Shown: positions 27,662 to 36,649, counted from the stretch's first letter. The stretch: 64,000 nucleotides of DNA from PFJX01 sp964393825 (GCA_964393825.1 CAYMUY010000015.1:1-64000), one strand, 5' to 3'. The notes: generated from the sequence alone by a model not told the origin. Made by a program: numbers and translations.

Positions 27662-29788
27662 TCAGGCTGTGGCCGTTGCCGGCTTCACCAGGCAGAACAG
27701 GTCATCATGGGCGACATCGGCCAGGCGCTCGTAGATGGCGGTCAGCGCCTGGTCCTCGGTGGCGAAGATGTTGTGCTGGCCGATCAGGTCGAACAGGCCG
27801 GTGGATCGCATGACGTCGAGAATCTGTTTCTTGAGGCCGGAGAACACGATCTCGACATGACCCTCGCGCAGGCGCGTCACCAGGTGGTGCACCACTTCCT
27901 CGCCGGAGGCATCCATCTGGTTCACCGCGTCACCGACGATGAGCACGTACTTGGCGTGGGGATGGTCGGCCACCGCTTCCAGGACCGCATCCTCGAAGAA
28001 GGCGATGTTGGCGAAATAGAGGGAACCGTCGAAACGCATGGCCACCACATGTTCGCTGGTGGGCAGGTTCGGATGCACCTTGATGTCGCGCAGGGTGCCA
28101 TCGGGGAAGCGGCCGAGGATGGCGACACGGGGCCGCATGGTGCGGTAGAGATAGAGCAGGATGGCGAGGCCGGCGCCGACCAGGATGCCGTTGTCCAGGT
28201 GCGGCGCATACAGCAGGGTGGCGATGAAGGTGACGCCGGCGGCGATGCCGTCATGGCGGCTGGCATGCCAGGCGTGCTTGATCGCCTCGAAGTTCACCAG
28301 GCCGATCACTGCCATGATGATGATGGCCGCCAGCACCGCCTGCGGCAGGTGGTAGAGCAGCGGGGTCAGGAACAGCAGGGTGAGCAGGACGAAGCCGGCG
28401 GTGATCACCGAGGCCAGGCCGCTCACCGCGCCGGCGTTGAAGTTTACCGCCGAGCGGGAGAAGGAGCCGGACGCCGGGAAGGCCTGGGTCAGGCTGCCGG
28501 CGATGTTGGCCAGGCCCTGGCCGATCAGTTCCTGGTTGGGGTCGACTTTCTGCTTGGCCTTGGCTGCCAGGGCCTTGGCGATGGAAATGGCCTCCATGAA
28601 GCCCACCAGGGAGATGACGATGGCGGCGGAAAGCAGCGAGCCGAGGGCGTCCAGGTTCAAGTGGGGCATGGACACGGACGGCAGTCCCTTCGGGATGCTG
28701 CCCACCACCTCGCCACCGCCCACCAGCTTGAGTTCGTCACCCTTCACCTTCTTGATGCGCCAGCGCACCCCGTCAGCCTGGGCCCCGTCGGGTGCGTTGC
28801 CCTCGAGGAACAACTGGCTGCCGCCCTGGCCGTCAGGCACCCGCTCGAAAGCCATCTTGCGCAGGGCGCGCATGCGCTTGCCGTTTTCCTTTTCCCGGTC
28901 ATCGAGTTTCAGGCGCAGCACGTCAATTTCGTAGTGCAGGCTCAGGGCCGCCTGGCTATGTACGCCATGCAGCTTTTCCTGCGCCAGCAGCAGGCCGTTC
29001 TTGGCTGCGATGTCGTCATTGATCTCCGCGATCTTCCGGTCGGCTTCCACCCACTCCCGGAGCATGATCTGCACTTCTGGATTGACCACCTGTGCCAGCC
29101 TGGCGGTATCGTTGCGTTCGAATGCTATGGCCCAGGAGAGGGTGGTCGTCAGGACCACCGCGATGAGCACGCCCGGCCATTTCGGCTTGTATCTCTTGAT
29201 GCCCCACATCATCACGATCGCCAGGACGCCCATGCCCAGCGTCGGCAGGTGGGTGTCGCCGATCTGCTGGAACACCCCCCAGATGTCCTTCATGAAGCTT
29301 TCCGAACGGCCCATGGGGACACCGAACAGCTTGGATACCTGGGACAGGCCGATGATGATCGCCGCCGCGTTGGTGAAGCCCACGATCACCGGATGCGAGA
29401 GGAAGTTGACGATCACGCCCAGCTTCAGCACACCCAGGGAAAGCTGGAAGATGCCGACCATCAAGGTCAGCGCGATCGCCAGGGCGATGAACTGGTCCGA
29501 TCCGGGCGGGGCCAGCACCGCGAGCGAGGAAGCGGTCAGCAGCGAGACGACCGCCACCGGGCCGGTGCCGAGGTAATTGGAGGAACCGAACAGCGCCGCC
29601 ACTGCCACCGGCAGGAAGGCCGCGTAGAGACCATAGTAGGCCGGCATCCCAGCCAGCTGGGCATAGGCCATGGACTGGGGAATCAGGACCAGGGCCACCG
29701 TGATCCCGGCGATGAAATCCGCCTTGAATAGATCGCCCTTGAGGGGAAACCAACGCAGGAAAGGGAGGTAGCGGGCAATGGCATTCAT
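27662..29788 (-). CDS. SulP-family anion transporter with STAS domain and long soluble insert
   Basis: This 708-aa protein is a SulP transporter, probably for bicarbonate in this operon (BicA is a SulP), but sulfate cannot be excluded. The N-terminal core has IPQSMAYAQLAGMPAYYGLY and NYLGTGPVAVVS; later helices hold the GQGLANIAGSLTQAFPASGS region. The STAS domain at the C-terminus (residues about 590-700) has VNQMDASGEE. Unusually, residues about 224-363 form a charged, partly coiled-coil segment between two membrane helices, absent from the two other SulP proteins in this window. It is the first gene of the Dab operon. Confidence 0.88.
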   Translation of the reverse strand: MNAIARYLPFLRWFPLKGDLFKADFIAGITVALVLIPQSMAYAQLAGMPAYYGLYAAFLPVAVAALFGSSNYLGTGPVAVVSLLTASSLAVLAPPGSDQFIALAIALTLMVGIFQLSLGVLKLGVIVNFLSHPVIVGFTNAAAIIIGLSQVSKLFGVPMGRSESFMKDIWGVFQQIGDTHLPTLGMGVLAIVMMWGIKRYKPKWPGVLIAVVLTTTLSWAIAFERNDTARLAQVVNPEVQIMLREWVEADRKIAEINDDIAAKNGLLLAQEKLHGVHSQAALSLHYEIDVLRLKLDDREKENGKRMRALRKMAFERVPDGQGGSQLFLEGNAPDGAQADGVRWRIKKVKGDELKLVGGGEVVGSIPKGLPSVSMPHLNLDALGSLLSAAIVISLVGFMEAISIAKALAAKAKQKVDPNQELIGQGLANIAGSLTQAFPASGSFSRSAVNFNAGAVSGLASVITAGFVLLTLLFLTPLLYHLPQAVLAAIIIMAVIGLVNFEAIKHAWHASRHDGIAAGVTFIATLLYAPHLDNGILVGAGLAILLYLYRTMRPRVAILGRFPDGTLRDIKVHPNLPTSEHVVAMRFDGSLYFANIAFFEDAVLEAVADHPHAKYVLIVGDAVNQMDASGEEVVHHLVTRLREGHVEIVFSGLKKQILDVMRSTGLFDLIGQHNIFATEDQALTAIYERLADVAHDDLFCLVKPATATA

Positions 29789-29866
29789 GGGCGGTAGCGG
29801 CGAGGGAACACAGTGAATCGGCTGAAAAATGGCCGGATCGGCCGGCCAGGGGTGGGTTCAAACGAG

Positions 29867-29927
29867 TGTTTCAACATGAAACGCAAGCGAAACGCTGCAA
29901 ATTGTAACAGTACGATCAGCATTCGCT
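29867..29927 (-). promoter_or_regulatory. Putative promoter region of the SulP-Dab operon
   Basis: The 171-bp gap before the SulP gene contains TACAAT (minus strand, 29901-29906), a fair -10, with a weak TTTAGC 18 bases upstream. Downstream of it lies TGTTTC-AACAT-GAAACG (29867-29883), similar to the inverted repeats next to the two sigma-54 modules. No -24/-12 element was found, so sigma-70 control with a possible shared regulator site is the best reading. Confidence 0.35.
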
Positions 29928-29959
29928 AAAGTAGGTGCAGGGCGGCACCGGAAATTGCA

Positions 29960-31321
29960 TCAGGCCAGGCCGAATTTCTTGATCTTGCGCCACAGGGAGA
30001 CCCGGTCGATTCCGAGCATTTCCGCCGCCTGGCCACGGTTGCCGCGGGTATGCTCCAGCGCGCGGCGGATCAGTTCGGCTTCCTGGTCCTCCAGGGTGGG
30101 GAAGGCGTCGCCCGCGCGTGGCAACACCTTCACCTGGATGGAGCGGCTGGCGTCCGGCAATTGCGCGACCTCCAGCACGGCGCCCTGGGCCAGGGCCACC
30201 CCTCGTTCCATCATGTTGGAGAGTTCCCGCACATTGCCCGGAAAATCGTAGTCCACGAGCAGGCGCATGGCTTCGGGATCGATGTCGGCCACCGGCTTGG
30301 CCATGGCGATGGCGTGTTTCTTGAGGAAGTAATAGGCCAGCAGGGGGATGTCGTCGCGCCGCTCGCGCAGGGGGGGCAGCACCAGATTGACCACGTTGAG
30401 GCGGAAGTAGAAATCGGAGCGCAGACGCCCCGCCGCCACCGCTTCCTGCAAATCCCGATTGGTGGCGGCGACGATGCGGACATCGACAGGAATCGGTTGG
30501 GTGCCACCGAGGCGCAGCAGTTCGCGCTCCTGGATCACGCGCAGCAGTTTCACCTGCATCACCGGCGACATCTCGGCCACCTCGTCGAGGAACAGGGTGC
30601 CACCGTCCGCCACCTCGATGAGGCCGCGCTTTTCCCTGTCGGCACCGGTGAAAGCGCCCTTGTCGTGGCCGAACAGCTCGTTGGCCAGCAGTTCTTCCTG
30701 CAGGGCGCCGCAGTTCACCGCCACAAAGGGCCCCTCGGCGCGCTTGCCATGGAGATGGACGTAACGCGCCATCAGTTCCTTGCCGGTGCCGGATTCGCCG
30801 GTGATCAGCACGTTGCAGTCGGTGGCTGCCACCTGGCGGGCCACCTCGAGCAGTCGCTGCATGTCGAGATCCTGGGTGATGATGTTGACGCTGCCCTGGT
30901 AACCTTCGATGCGCCGCTTGAGCGCGCGGTTCTCCCGTTTCAGGTGGACCATGTCCAGCGCGCTTCGTACCACCTGGCGCACCTCATCCAGGCGGTAGGG
31001 TTTGGCGACATAGTGGAAGGCACCCTCCTTCATGGCCGCGACCGCCGAATTGAGGGTGGCATGGCCGGTGATGAGCACGGTTTCGCTGTCCGGATGCAGC
31101 TCCCGCGTGCGTTTCAGGATGGCCATGCCGTCCACCTTGTCCATCACCAGGTCGGTCAGCACCACGTCGAACGTCCCTGACTCCAGCGACTTGAGGCCGG
31201 CCAGGCCGCTCTGTCGCGCGGTCACGTCATAGCCCTCCTTGCGGAAGACATGGGCCAGGCTTTTCAGGGCGGCGGCTTCGTCGTCGATGATCAACAGGGA
31301 GGGCGTCTCGGTTTCATGCAT
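29960..31321 (-). CDS. NtrC-type sigma-54 response regulator, module A
   Basis: This 453-aa protein has three domains: an N-terminal receiver (LIIDDEAAALKS, phospho-site in VVLTDLVMDKVDG), a central AAA+ domain with Walker A GESGTGKE and the sigma-54-contacting GAFTGA loop, and a C-terminal Fis-type HTH (GNRGQAAEMLGIDRVSLWRK). It overlaps its sensor kinase gene by 8 bases. Its recognition helix is nearly identical to that of the module B regulator. The likely target is the sigma-54 promoter at 32949-32965 on the far side of the kinase gene. Confidence 0.93.
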   Translation of the reverse strand: MHETETPSLLIIDDEAAALKSLAHVFRKEGYDVTARQSGLAGLKSLESGTFDVVLTDLVMDKVDGMAILKRTRELHPDSETVLITGHATLNSAVAAMKEGAFHYVAKPYRLDEVRQVVRSALDMVHLKRENRALKRRIEGYQGSVNIITQDLDMQRLLEVARQVAATDCNVLITGESGTGKELMARYVHLHGKRAEGPFVAVNCGALQEELLANELFGHDKGAFTGADREKRGLIEVADGGTLFLDEVAEMSPVMQVKLLRVIQERELLRLGGTQPIPVDVRIVAATNRDLQEAVAAGRLRSDFYFRLNVVNLVLPPLRERRDDIPLLAYYFLKKHAIAMAKPVADIDPEAMRLLVDYDFPGNVRELSNMMERGVALAQGAVLEVAQLPDASRSIQVKVLPRAGDAFPTLEDQEAELIRRALEHTRGNRGQAAEMLGIDRVSLWRKIKKFGLA

Positions 31322-32777
31322 GGGGTTCTTCCTGAGTTCTGCAGGGCAGCCAGAGGGTGAAGCGGGCACCGGCGCCGGCTGCGGTTTCCGCCGCCACACA
31401 GCCGCCATGTTCGGTGACGATTTCCTCCACCACGAACAGGCCGAGGCCGATCCCATGTTCCTGGCCATGCCCCTTGCCGCGCGTGGTGAAGAAGGGATCG
31501 AAGACGTGTGGCAGCGCTTCGGGCGGGATGCCGGGGCCGTCATCCTGGATCTCGATGACGGTGACGCGGCGATCCTCATGCATCTCCGCCACCGCTCCGG
31601 CCAGGCTGGCGCCGGCGGCGGGGCGGCTCCCGCCCCAGGTGGCGCGTCGCGCGCTGATCGCGATATGGCTGGCGCCGGCGTCAAGGGCGTTGCGCAGCAG
31701 GTTGATGAATACCTGCTGCATGCGCTGCTCGTCCACCCACACCGCCAGATCCGGCTGCAGCGCCAGGTCCAGGCGGTCGGCCGCCGGACGCCGCTTGCCC
31801 AGCAGCAGCAGGCTCTTGTCCAGCACCTCCTCAAGGGCCACACGCTGCGGCTGGAAGTCCTGGCGCCGGGCGTAGTCGAGCAGGGTGCGCACGATGCGCC
31901 GGCCACGCTCGGCCTCGGCATCGATCTGGGCGATCCAGGCGCGGTGAGGATCATCAGCGGCCATTTCTTCCGCGATGATCTGGGCGGCGGCGGAAATATT
32001 GCCCAGGGGATTGTTCAATTCATGCGCCACACCCGAGGCCAGCACCCCCATGGAGGACAGTTTTTCCGCGTGCAACACCTGACGGCGGCGTACATCCAGC
32101 TCTTCCAGCATGCGGTTCAGGGCATGGGTGAGGGAGATGAACTCGCGGTCGCGTGAAGGCGCGACGAAGCGGGTGAAGCGCCCCTCGGCCAGGGGTTGCA
32201 GTTCCGCCTCCAGATCCCGCAGGGGACGCGCCACCATGCGCGCGATCCCTTGCCCGGCGAGCAGCCCCAGGATCACCACGGCGAGCGCGAAAGCCATCAT
32301 GGCGCGGGTGGACTGCCCCACCGATTCCACCAGGACGGCGCGTTCCCGCCGGCCCAGGTGTTCCGCGATGGTGGAGATTTCGTGCCCCGCCGCGCGCACC
32401 GCTTTCTCCTTCTGGGTGTCCAGGGCGCTGGTCGCGTCGAGCTGGCGGCGATAGTGATCCAGGGCTCGCGCCAGCCGGGTCAAATCCACGTCCATCGCAA
32501 GGCTCCGGAACAGGCTGCGCCGCGCATCCAGATCGATCGCGACCGCGTCCGCCAGTTCCAGCGCGGCGAAACGGTCGGCCGGATCGCGGTACAGGAAGTA
32601 GTTCTTTTCCTGGCGACGCATTTCCAGGGTCCGCTCGCGAAAGTCGGATACCGCCACGCCTTCGCCGATGCGTTGGCCCAGATAGCGCAGATCGGCGTAG
32701 ACGGTGGCCATGAACGCCATGCCCAACAGCGCGAGGGCGCCATAAGCCAGCCCGATCTTTCCACGGATGCTCCGCAT
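31314..32777 (-). CDS. Membrane sensor histidine kinase, module A
   Basis: This 487-aa kinase has a first transmembrane helix (residues about 10-28), a helical periplasmic sensor region of about 130 residues with RRQEKNYFLYRDP, a second helix (residues about 160-180), HAMP, and an NtrB-like transmitter with H-box SGVAHELNNPLGNIS, N-box LLRNALDAG and G-boxes DDGPGIPP and GIGLGLFVVEEIV. The input signal is unknown; the sensor region resembles the CHASE3-like helical type. It shares MxSIRGK at the start and the FLYR motif with the module B kinase, so the two are paralogues. Confidence 0.92.
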   Translation of the reverse strand: MRSIRGKIGLAYGALALLGMAFMATVYADLRYLGQRIGEGVAVSDFRERTLEMRRQEKNYFLYRDPADRFAALELADAVAIDLDARRSLFRSLAMDVDLTRLARALDHYRRQLDATSALDTQKEKAVRAAGHEISTIAEHLGRRERAVLVESVGQSTRAMMAFALAVVILGLLAGQGIARMVARPLRDLEAELQPLAEGRFTRFVAPSRDREFISLTHALNRMLEELDVRRRQVLHAEKLSSMGVLASGVAHELNNPLGNISAAAQIIAEEMAADDPHRAWIAQIDAEAERGRRIVRTLLDYARRQDFQPQRVALEEVLDKSLLLLGKRRPAADRLDLALQPDLAVWVDEQRMQQVFINLLRNALDAGASHIAISARRATWGGSRPAAGASLAGAVAEMHEDRRVTVIEIQDDGPGIPPEALPHVFDPFFTTRGKGHGQEHGIGLGLFVVEEIVTEHGGCVAAETAAGAGARFTLWLPCRTQEEPHA

Positions 32778-32778
32778 G

Positions 32779-32805
32779 TGTTTCTCTTTGCAACATTGGT
32801 GTTGC
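32779..32805. promoter_or_regulatory. Candidate enhancer site for the module A regulator
   Basis: TGTTTC-TCTTT-GCAACA (32779-32795) overlaps GCAACA-TTGG-TGTTGC (32790-32805). It lies about 150 bases upstream of the sigma-54 promoter and just before the kinase start, the normal location for an NtrC-type upstream activating sequence. The first half resembles the repeats in module B. Confidence 0.5.
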
Positions 32806-32948
32806 GCCTTTTAACACCGGCCCCGGTCAGGCGCAATCAGCGGCGAGCCGCGTGATTCATCGCCCCGAGGTTACACATCGCAACGCCGGGTTATCCGTGC
32901 TAGGCGGTTAATGTGTTAATAATCAGTATGTTAGTTGATTAAATCGGC

Positions 32949-32965
32949 TGGCATGACAGCTGCTA
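32949..32965 (+). promoter_or_regulatory. Sigma-54 promoter, module A
   Basis: TGGCATG-ACAG-CTGCT has GG and GC exactly 10 bases apart, the -24/-12 signature (consensus TGGCACG-N4-TTGCW). The start of transcription would be near 32975, 20 bases before the ATG at 32996. It should be driven by the divergent NtrC-type regulator. Confidence 0.8.
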
Positions 32966-32995
32966 TGCGAGACCACCCCATTATCGGAGTGGATC

Positions 32996-33508
32996 ATGAA
33001 AAAACTGAGCCAGCACCTCAAGCAAGCCCTGGCCGCCCTGGCGACGGCGGATGCCGGTGAAATGCTGAGCCGCCGCCAGATGGCCCGCGTGCTTCAGGGC
33101 CAGGCCGGTCCCGCCGTGCCGCCGCGTCGACAGGTCGCGCTGTGGGCCGGCGCCACCCCATCGAAAGCAGTTCTCGACTATGCCCTGGCGGCCTGCAAGC
33201 GACTGGACGCCGGACTTGCCGTGCTGCATGCCCCGGGCAAGGATATGGCATGCCTGCGCGCCGCGCTGGGCGCTGGCGACTTCCATTCGACCGCGCTGGG
33301 CGGCAGGCCGGAGGCCGCCGTGCGCCACTACATCGCCACGCATTCCCAGGTGGCATTCCTGGTGCTGGATGGCGACGACGCCACCGCCCAGTTGCTGGCC
33401 CAGCGCGCCGGCAATCCCGGCGTGCCCATGGTCCTGGTGGCGGGCGAGCGCACCTCGCGGACAACGCGTTCGTCCTCCCACACCAGCGCCATGCCGGCCC
33501 TGGGCTGA
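32996..33508 (+). CDS. Small Usp-like protein of module A (unknown function)
   Basis: This 170-aa protein starts with an amphipathic helix, KKLSQHLKQALAALATADAG, almost the same pattern as the module B protein at 43957 (KTLTQQLKQALSALAIADIG). The rest has a Rossmann-like alternation resembling a universal stress protein: QVALWAGATPSKAVLDYALA then CKRLDAGLAVLHA, ending VPMVLVAGER. It lacks the N-terminal DGS and C-terminal GxxG-S ATP motifs, so nucleotide binding is doubtful. GGAG lies 6 bases before the ATG and it is the first gene behind the sigma-54 promoter. No established family is recognised. Confidence 0.75.
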   Translation: MKKLSQHLKQALAALATADAGEMLSRRQMARVLQGQAGPAVPPRRQVALWAGATPSKAVLDYALAACKRLDAGLAVLHAPGKDMACLRAALGAGDFHSTALGGRPEAAVRHYIATHSQVAFLVLDGDDATAQLLAQRAGNPGVPMVLVAGERTSRTTRSSSHTSAMPALG

Positions 33509-33539
33509 TCCTTTTCCTTCTCTCACAGCGGAGCCAAGC

Positions 33540-33803
33540 ATGTCCCTTTCCAGCAAACCCTCGTTGTTGCCGACCCTGACCTTTGGTGTCGCCAGCGTCG
33601 TTCTCTATTACTTGCTGTTTCATTTCTCGGACCATTTCGTGGATTGGGCATATCGCACCAAGCACGGCGAGAAATCCCTGTTCCTGATCCCGGTGGCCGT
33701 GGCTTTCGTGTTTTCCTATTTCCATGGCCAGTTCACCGGCCATTTCTGGGAAACCATGGGTTTGCGCGCCGCCAGGACCAGCGTCGTCACCAAGAAAAAG
33801 TAA
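33540..33803 (+). CDS. Small two-helix membrane protein
   Basis: This 87-aa protein has two hydrophobic segments (residues about 10-28 and 47-62) with a histidine-rich loop between (HFSDHFVDWAYRTKHGEK) and a basic C-terminus ending VTKKK. CGGAGCC lies upstream of the ATG at 33540. It sits between the Usp-like gene and the TauE/SafE transporter and may be a small accessory subunit of that transporter. No family is recognised. Confidence 0.7.
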   Translation: MSLSSKPSLLPTLTFGVASVVLYYLLFHFSDHFVDWAYRTKHGEKSLFLIPVAVAFVFSYFHGQFTGHFWETMGLRAARTSVVTKKK

Positions 33804-33820
33804 CCCCCAGGAGCATTCAA

Positions 33821-34903
33821 GTGGATAGCAGCCTTTTCATCGACATCAATCTCTATACCGCCACCGCCCTGTTCGTGGTCGGATTCGTGGGCGGCATGGT
33901 CTCGGGCTTCATCGGCTCCGGTGGCGCCTTCGTCCTCACCCCGGCGATGATGACCCTGGGCGTACCCGGCATCGTCGCCGTGGCGTCCAATATCTGCCAC
34001 AAGTTCCCCAAGTCCCTGGTGGGAGCCATGAAACGCCACAAGTATGGGCAGGTGGACATCAAGCTCGGCCTGATCATGGGCGTGTTCGCTGAAATCGGCG
34101 TGTTGATCGGCAAGCACGCGATGACCAACGTCAAGCACGTCTATGGCGAGGTGGGGACCAACCTGTACGTTTCCGTGGTGTTCGTGATCGTGCTGGCGGT
34201 GGTGGGCAGCTTCGTGCTGCGCGACGCCTTCCGCATGTTCAAGCAGGAGAAGGAGGGCGGCGAGGATGCGCCGCATGAGGTGCCGAAGCTGGCGCGCTGG
34301 GTGCAGTCCGTCCACATCCCCGGCACCATGGTCTATTTCAACGCGCTCAAGGCGAAGGTTTCCGTCCTGTTCATCGTGCCGCTGGGCATGGCCACCGGCA
34401 TGCTGGCCGCCACCATCGCCGTGGGCGGCTTCATCGGCGTACCCGCCATGATCTACGTGCTGGGCGCGCCCGCCCTGATGGCCTCCGCCACGGAACTGGT
34501 GATCGCCTTCGTGATGGGTGCCGGCGGCACCATGCTGTATTCGCTCGACGGCGTGGTGGACATCCGCCTGGCCATGATCATCCTGGCCGGCTCCCTGTTC
34601 GGCATCCAGATCGGCGCCATCGGCACCACCTACGTCAAGGACGCCGTGGTCAAGTTCGTCATGGGCCTGATCATGATCATCGTGCTGTTCTCCCGCTTCT
34701 TCTATGTGCCGGGCTATCTCTCCCACCTGGGTCTCATCGATCCCATCCAGGAGTCCACCATCGGCACCCTGAAATTGATGGGCGACATCACCCTGGTCAT
34801 CGCCCTGGCCGTCGGTGGCCTGACCATCATCGCCGCCCTGATCAAGGGGATGGCCGCGCATCGGCGCGACCAGGAAGCCCAAGGCAACCTGGGCAACGCA
34901 TAA
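33821..34903 (+). CDS. TauE/SafE-family (TSUP) membrane transporter
   Basis: This 360-aa protein has eight or more helices with the TSUP features VGFVGGMVSGFIGSGGAFVL near the N-terminus and a second half with GMLAATIAVGGFIGVPAMIY. TSUP proteins move sulfite, sulfonates or other organic and inorganic anions. A charged cytoplasmic loop (about residues 140-170, KQEKEGGEDAPHEVPK) separates the halves. The start is GTG at 33821 after AGGAG at 33809-33813. The sigma-54 control and the nearby Usp suggest response to a nutrient or energy state; the substrate is not known. Confidence 0.85.
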   Translation: MDSSLFIDINLYTATALFVVGFVGGMVSGFIGSGGAFVLTPAMMTLGVPGIVAVASNICHKFPKSLVGAMKRHKYGQVDIKLGLIMGVFAEIGVLIGKHAMTNVKHVYGEVGTNLYVSVVFVIVLAVVGSFVLRDAFRMFKQEKEGGEDAPHEVPKLARWVQSVHIPGTMVYFNALKAKVSVLFIVPLGMATGMLAATIAVGGFIGVPAMIYVLGAPALMASATELVIAFVMGAGGTMLYSLDGVVDIRLAMIILAGSLFGIQIGAIGTTYVKDAVVKFVMGLIMIIVLFSRFFYVPGYLSHLGLIDPIQESTIGTLKLMGDITLVIALAVGGLTIIAALIKGMAAHRRDQEAQGNLGNA

Positions 34904-34913
34904 GGACAACGTC

Positions 34914-35753
34914 ATGAACCGCAACAACATCAAGCAGATCCTGTTCGCTACCGACGGCTCGGAGTATTCCGTTGGCGCGCAGAGGGTGGCCATCGAACTC
35001 ACCAAGCGCTGCCACGGCGAACTCCACATCATGAGCATCATGCTCACCACCCAGGATCTGGAAGGCGTGGGGACCCAGAACATGCGGGAGGATCGGGAAA
35101 AGGCGGTCCAGGCCCGGCTCGACAAGGCCGCCGAAGCCGCACTGTCCGAGGGCGTGCCCTCCACCCTGCACCTGGTCTACGGCCAGGAACCGCAGCAGGA
35201 AATCGTCAATACCGCCGCCGAAATCGGCGCCGACCTGATCGTTCTGGGCCGGCGCGGCTCGCGCGGGCTGGCCCGTTCGATGGTCGGTCACGCCACCGCC
35301 TATGTGGCGGGCCACGCGCCCTGCAACGTGCTGGTCGTGCCCCGGGGCGCGTCGGCCTGGAACAAACGCATCCTGCTGGCCACCGATGGTTCGGAACACA
35401 GCGTCGCGGCCGGTGATACGGCGGTGGCCGTGGCCAGGCAGTGCGGCCTGCCGGTGAGCGTGGTGTCCGCCACCACCCGCAGCCACAGCGACGAGCGCAG
35501 GGCCGAGGCCCGGAACAGTGTGGACCGCAAGATCGCCAAATTGAGCGAAGCCGGTATCCAGTGCGATGGCCAGGTGCTCGAGGGCCGGCCTGACGAAGTC
35601 GTGATCGAGGCCGCCGCAAAACAGGACGCCGATCTCATCATCGTCGGCAGCCACGGCCGCACCGGCCTGATGCGCCTGATCCTGGGCAGCATCTCCGAGC
35701 GCATCATGGGCCAGGCGCAATGCCCGGTGATGGTGGTCAAAAAGGCGGACTGA
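34914..35753 (+). CDS. Tandem universal stress protein
   Basis: This 279-aa protein has two UspA domains. The first has LFATDGSEYSVGAQRVAIE and a GRRGSRGLARSMVGHATAYV ATP-loop; the second has LLATDGSEHSVAAGDTAVA and GSHGRTGLMRLILGSISERI. Both keep the DGS and the G-x2-G-x9-G-S/T ATP-binding pattern, so it probably binds ATP or a related nucleotide. It follows the TSUP gene by 10 bases. In module B the equivalent Usp pair is fused to a SulP protein. Confidence 0.92.
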   Translation: MNRNNIKQILFATDGSEYSVGAQRVAIELTKRCHGELHIMSIMLTTQDLEGVGTQNMREDREKAVQARLDKAAEAALSEGVPSTLHLVYGQEPQQEIVNTAAEIGADLIVLGRRGSRGLARSMVGHATAYVAGHAPCNVLVVPRGASAWNKRILLATDGSEHSVAAGDTAVAVARQCGLPVSVVSATTRSHSDERRAEARNSVDRKIAKLSEAGIQCDGQVLEGRPDEVVIEAAAKQDADLIIVGSHGRTGLMRLILGSISERIMGQAQCPVMVVKKAD

Positions 35754-35860
35754 CCAGGAGCGTCGTCGCGACCTCGCCTACCCGCGTCCCGCCCGCCGGG
35801 CGCGGGCCGGGCGAGGGTGTCACAGACTTCCGCCGAAGCGCGCAAGCGCTCGTCATCGTC

Positions 35861-36421
35861 TCAGAATTCGTTCCTGATCCGCTTGTAGCCCCTCACCAGT
35901 TCGTGATTGGCCAGGGCGACACTTTCCGAAAAACCGGTTTGATCCTCGGTGACCGGCTGGATCTTGGCCAGTTCGTTGTCGGAGTGGATGTTGCTGGTGG
36001 AGGGGATGTAGAAGCCGGGCGGCACGGTGCAGCCTTCCACCACGGAGTTGTGCCGCACCACCGAGCCGTCTCCGACAGTGCAGTTGAACAGGACCGAGTT
36101 GAAGCCGATGAAGACCTGGTCGCCCACCACGCAGGGGCCGTGGACGATGGAACGGTGGGCGATCGAGGTGCCTTTGCCGATGCTGACGCCGCCGCCGGCC
36201 TTGCAATGGATGACCACGCCGTCCTGAATGTTGGAGTCGGCGCCGATGAGGATGGGCTCCATGCCACCGTCATCGTCCACTTCATCAGCACGGATCACGG
36301 CGTAGGGGCCGATGAAGACATTTTCCTCGACGATGACTTTGCCGCAGAGGATGGCGGTGGGATCGACGAAGGCGGATTCGTGAACGACGGGTACGTCGCC
36401 GTTGGGGTTGCGGCGGATCAT
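35861..36421 (-). CDS. Gamma-class carbonic anhydrase-like protein
   Basis: This 186-aa left-handed beta-helix protein shows hexapeptide repeats and the three zinc histidines of Cam-type gamma-CAs: one in VVIHCKAGG and a pair five residues apart in IAHRSIVHGP. FIGFNSVLFNCTVGDG continues the helix. It interconverts CO2 and bicarbonate and would complement the Dab and SulP systems. It closely fits the CcmM N-terminal domain and other autotroph gamma-CAs, although related acyltransferases exist. The ATG at 36421 follows AGGAG by 6 bases, favoured over the longer frame. It is convergent with the tandem Usp gene. Confidence 0.85.
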   Translation of the reverse strand: MIRRNPNGDVPVVHESAFVDPTAILCGKVIVEENVFIGPYAVIRADEVDDDGGMEPILIGADSNIQDGVVIHCKAGGGVSIGKGTSIAHRSIVHGPCVVGDQVFIGFNSVLFNCTVGDGSVVRHNSVVEGCTVPPGFYIPSTSNIHSDNELAKIQPVTEDQTGFSESVALANHELVRGYKRIRNEF

Positions 36422-36649
36422 TTCTGGCTCCTGCATTGAAAAATGGGCGAGAGTGTCCGTCATTCGCGTGCATGCGGGAATGAGGTAGCGCGAGATGGGG
36501 GGATTTCCAGGCCTGGGTCGCGCATTTCCGCCGCAAGCCCACGCTGGCTGGCGTGTCATGATGTACGCATCCGCTCGCCCGGGTCGGGTTCGGCGCGCGC
36601 GGTGTGGGGTATGCTCCGGCGCGTTGCCTCCTCTTCCCGCCATTTCGGC

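Noticed and set aside
26966..29731. Long + strand frame opposite the NuoM-like and SulP genes
   Set aside because: The product is His/Gln/Gly-rich with no domain, and the minus-strand genes have clear families and coupled starts.
29789..29959. Sigma-54 promoter for the Dab operon
   Set aside because: No GG-N10-GC element with a fair consensus was found on the minus strand; only a weak sigma-70-like -10 and an inverted repeat.
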